DNA of 7,467 nt from Clostridia bacterium (lineage in GTDB: Bacteria; Bacillota; DULZ01): the NCBI GenBank assembly GCA_012520135.1, contig JAAYOX010000129.1, forward strand, positions 1-7,467, written 5' to 3'. The notes beneath the pieces were generated by a model. The model searched no databases, was not told where the DNA came from, and worked only from the letters and a program-made list of their open reading frames with translations. A program made the position numbers and the translations under genes. Every line of letters starts with the position of its first letter. The first letter of the stretch is position 1. Positions 6,068-7,467 of this stretch are shown here, one piece after another.

Positions 6068-7228
6068 TTAAATAAAACGAAGTGCTTCTACCGGATCCCG
6101 CCTTGAGGCTTTGACGGCAGGGTAAATGCCGGCAGCAACAGCCCATAAAGCAGCTCCTATAATGGCAAAAAAGGCTGCTTGTGGCTCGGGACCGATGGGC
6201 AGCTTAACACCGGCTACCAATGGTGCCGCCAGATCTGCCATGGCAATTCCCAAACCGTAACCTAAAATTCCTCCTACTAAACCAAGCAGAAGTGCCTCCG
6301 TCAACAGGATTTCAAAGACATTCCCCTGCCTGAAGCCAATGGCCCGGTAAATCCCAATCTCCGCCGTTCTTTCATTGACGCCTGACATCATGGTCAGCAA
6401 AATGATTAAAGTACCGCTGACCAGCATTAGAACGGAGAGAATCAGGGCATACCGGGACAACCGATCTACAATTTTGGCCCGGGCAGCGGCTGTTTCTGCC
6501 AGCATGGTTACTTTGGTTCCCGGCAAAGCCTCGCTAATCTGCCGGGCAATATCCGGCAAAGGACAGGTACTGCAATATGCGGCCACTTCCATTAAGCTCA
6601 ACCGGTCTTCTTTGCCCAGTAAAGACTGGGCCTCCAATAGCTGCATGAATACCACCCGGTCATCATCGGAACCCTGTTCTTCCAGGATGGCCGCTACCTT
6701 ATATTCCACATCATTGATGATTACCACCTGGTCAACAGTCCAACCCAGCCGGCGGGCGGCTTCACTGCCCACCAGCAAATCCTCCTTGGACCGGGGGGCT
6801 TCTCCTTGGTAAGTCCACCATTGTTTCAGTTTGAACTCGTAAGGAAAATCCACCCCTACCACCGTAAACGGCTCACCGTTTTCAAGGAAGGCTTGTCCCA
6901 GTACTTTCGGCGCCACCGCGGCAATACTATCCCCGTCATGGATTCCCCGGACAGCAAGAATACTGTCATTAGTGAGAATTACCGGTTCAGCCCCGGCCGC
7001 CGGAATCGTCACTCCTCCGTAGCTAAAACCAAAAGTATCCTCATCAGGTATGATAATCAGATTTGGCCCTGTTTCATCAAATTCCCGGCTCACCCGTTCT
7101 TCCATGGCCGTCACCAAAGTATGAAGACCGGTGACGGAACTGACGGCAATCACAATCACCAGCAGCAAGAAGATGCTTTTAGTTTTCCGCCGCCATAAAT
7201 GCTTGACGGCAATACTGTCAATACGCAA
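6068..7228 (-). CDS. FtsX/MacB-fold ABC transporter permease with extracytoplasmic CxxC motif (first permease)
   Basis: Membrane subunit of the ABC system, 386 residues. Membrane helix about 16-36, an extracytoplasmic domain about 40-255, then helices about 260-282, 306-330 and 350-371. EIGIYRAIGFR (290-300) is the coupling-helix region, and the C-terminus ends in the family's RRDPVEALR. A CSTCP motif (residues 219-223) lies in the extracytoplasmic domain right after SLMEVAAY, suggesting metal binding, an Fe-S or haem contact, or thiol-disulfide exchange; the second permease has no cysteines there. The start is a TTG supported by GAGGGGG 7 bases upstream; no ATG or GTG fits better. It follows the DUF2318 gene by 15 bases. 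DUF2318 plus FtsX permeases plus ATPase resembles the Campylobacter FTR1-P19 accessory genes, so an iron-related role is inferred. Confidence 0.88.
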   Translation of the reverse strand: MRIDSIAVKHLWRRKTKSIFLLLVIVIAVSSVTGLHTLVTAMEERVSREFDETGPNLIIIPDEDTFGFSYGGVTIPAAGAEPVILTNDSILAVRGIHDGDSIAAVAPKVLGQAFLENGEPFTVVGVDFPYEFKLKQWWTYQGEAPRSKEDLLVGSEAARRLGWTVDQVVIINDVEYKVAAILEEQGSDDDRVVFMQLLEAQSLLGKEDRLSLMEVAAYCSTCPLPDIARQISEALPGTKVTMLAETAAARAKIVDRLSRYALILSVLMLVSGTLIILLTMMSGVNERTAEIGIYRAIGFRQGNVFEILLTEALLLGLVGGILGYGLGIAMADLAAPLVAGVKLPIGPEPQAAFFAIIGAALWAVAAGIYPAVKASRRDPVEALRFI

Positions 7229-7243
7229 ACAGGTTCCCCCTCT

Positions 7244-7467
7244 TTAGACCCTCGGTGTCCAATTCTCTACCAGATCCAGTTCAACCAGCACCTGACCCTC
7301 TTGTACCTGGTAAGGTATTTCTTCCGGCGGGTAGTCCAGGCATCCCCCTGCAATACCGGACAAATCATTCAAATGCCACCTGGTACCGCAACTGTCACAA
7401 ACTAATTCGTTGCCGTCCATATGAAAACTCAAAGACAGGCATGGTTCACATACGGCAAAAGCAGTGA
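7244..7467 (-). CDS. DUF2318 (predicted Fe-S-containing membrane protein) C-terminal end, runs off right edge
   Basis: Only the last 73 residues and the TAA stop are in the window; the frame is open through the right edge, so the start is outside. The visible part has three cysteine groups: CEPC (6th residue seen onward), CDSC followed by GTRW, and GGC followed by a YPP stretch. This C-x2-C, C-x2-CG, GGC pattern with a hydrophobic strand after it is the signature of the DUF2318 domain, proposed to bind an Fe-S cluster or metal on the outer face. A TTG within the frame at 7432 is internal, since the cysteine motif continues upstream of it. It is the promoter-proximal visible gene of the ABC operon, 15 bases before the first permease. 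In FTR1-P19-type loci such proteins accompany the same ABC genes. Confidence 0.82.
   Translation of the reverse strand, partial: TAFAVCEPCLSLSFHMDGNELVCDSCGTRWHLNDLSGIAGGCLDYPPEEIPYQVQEGQVLVELDLVENWTPRV

Noticed and set aside
6375..7198. Plus-strand open frames of 145 and 130 codons opposite the first permease
   Set aside because: They are antisense to a permease with full family features. Their products are low in recognisable structure, and no plus-strand promoter or Shine-Dalgarno supports them.
4171..7228. Haem exporter (CcmABC) or LolCDE/MacB macrolide exporter as identity of the ABC system
   Set aside because: The permeases are FtsX-fold with large outer domains, unlike CcmB/CcmC. No MacA-type adaptor is visible, and Lol function requires an outer membrane. 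The DUF2318 neighbour fits the FTR1-P19-linked group better.
7244..7432. A separate 62-residue protein starting at the TTG at 7432
   Set aside because: The frame stays open upstream to the window edge and includes a CEPC motif that belongs to the same domain, so the TTG is internal.
1..7467. CRISPR array, tRNA or rRNA genes, insertion sequence
   Set aside because: No repeated spacer pattern, tRNA-like cloverleaf, rRNA-like segment, transposase frame or terminal inverted repeats were seen; nearly the whole window is coding on the minus strand.

Overview
The window is a gene-dense stretch in which every supported gene lies on the minus strand, so it reads from right to left. The Shine-Dalgarno sequences are strong and Bacillota-like (AAGGAGG or AGGGAGG), and GTG and TTG starts are frequent. 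The nitrate reductase subunits carry lipoprotein-type signals, and the multihaem cytochromes have single N-terminal membrane anchors. Together this suggests an anaerobic, cytochrome-rich monoderm, perhaps a Desulfitobacterium/Peptococcaceae-type Clostridia. The taxon is an inference and cannot be fixed from this sequence alone.

Right half (about 4171-7467): an ABC transporter operon. It contains the C-terminal end of a DUF2318 (predicted Fe-S membrane protein) gene that runs off the right edge, an FtsX/MacB-fold permease, a MacB/LolD-type ATPase, and a second FtsX-fold permease. The ATPase and second permease overlap by ATGA. DUF2318 plus two FtsX permeases plus one ATPase resembles the accessory genes beside the FTR1-P19 iron uptake system of Campylobacter (cj1658-cj1665 region), so a role in iron or metal/redox handling at the cell surface is more likely than macrolide or lipoprotein export. 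A convincing rho-independent terminator (about 4058-4096) closes this operon.

Left half (1 to about 3969): a second operon for respiratory nitrate reduction. In transcription order it encodes a NapC/NrfH-family tetrahaem quinol dehydrogenase, a membrane-anchored seven-haem cytochrome resembling hydroxylamine oxidoreductase (HAO), NapD (NapA maturation chaperone), a short two-cluster NapF-type ferredoxin, a small dihaem NapB-like lipoprotein, and the first 377 residues of NapA, which runs off the left edge.

Likely flow (inference): menaquinol electrons enter the tetrahaem protein and pass to NapB/NapA for nitrate to nitrite. They may also pass to the seven-haem protein, which could act on nitrite or another nitrogen oxide. 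No nrfA, napG or napH is visible, although genes beyond the left edge cannot be seen. The most interesting points are the HAO-like cytochrome built into a nap operon, its apparent loss of HAO haem 1 and of the crosslinking tyrosine, and a Cys-x-x-Cys in only one of the two FtsX permeases.
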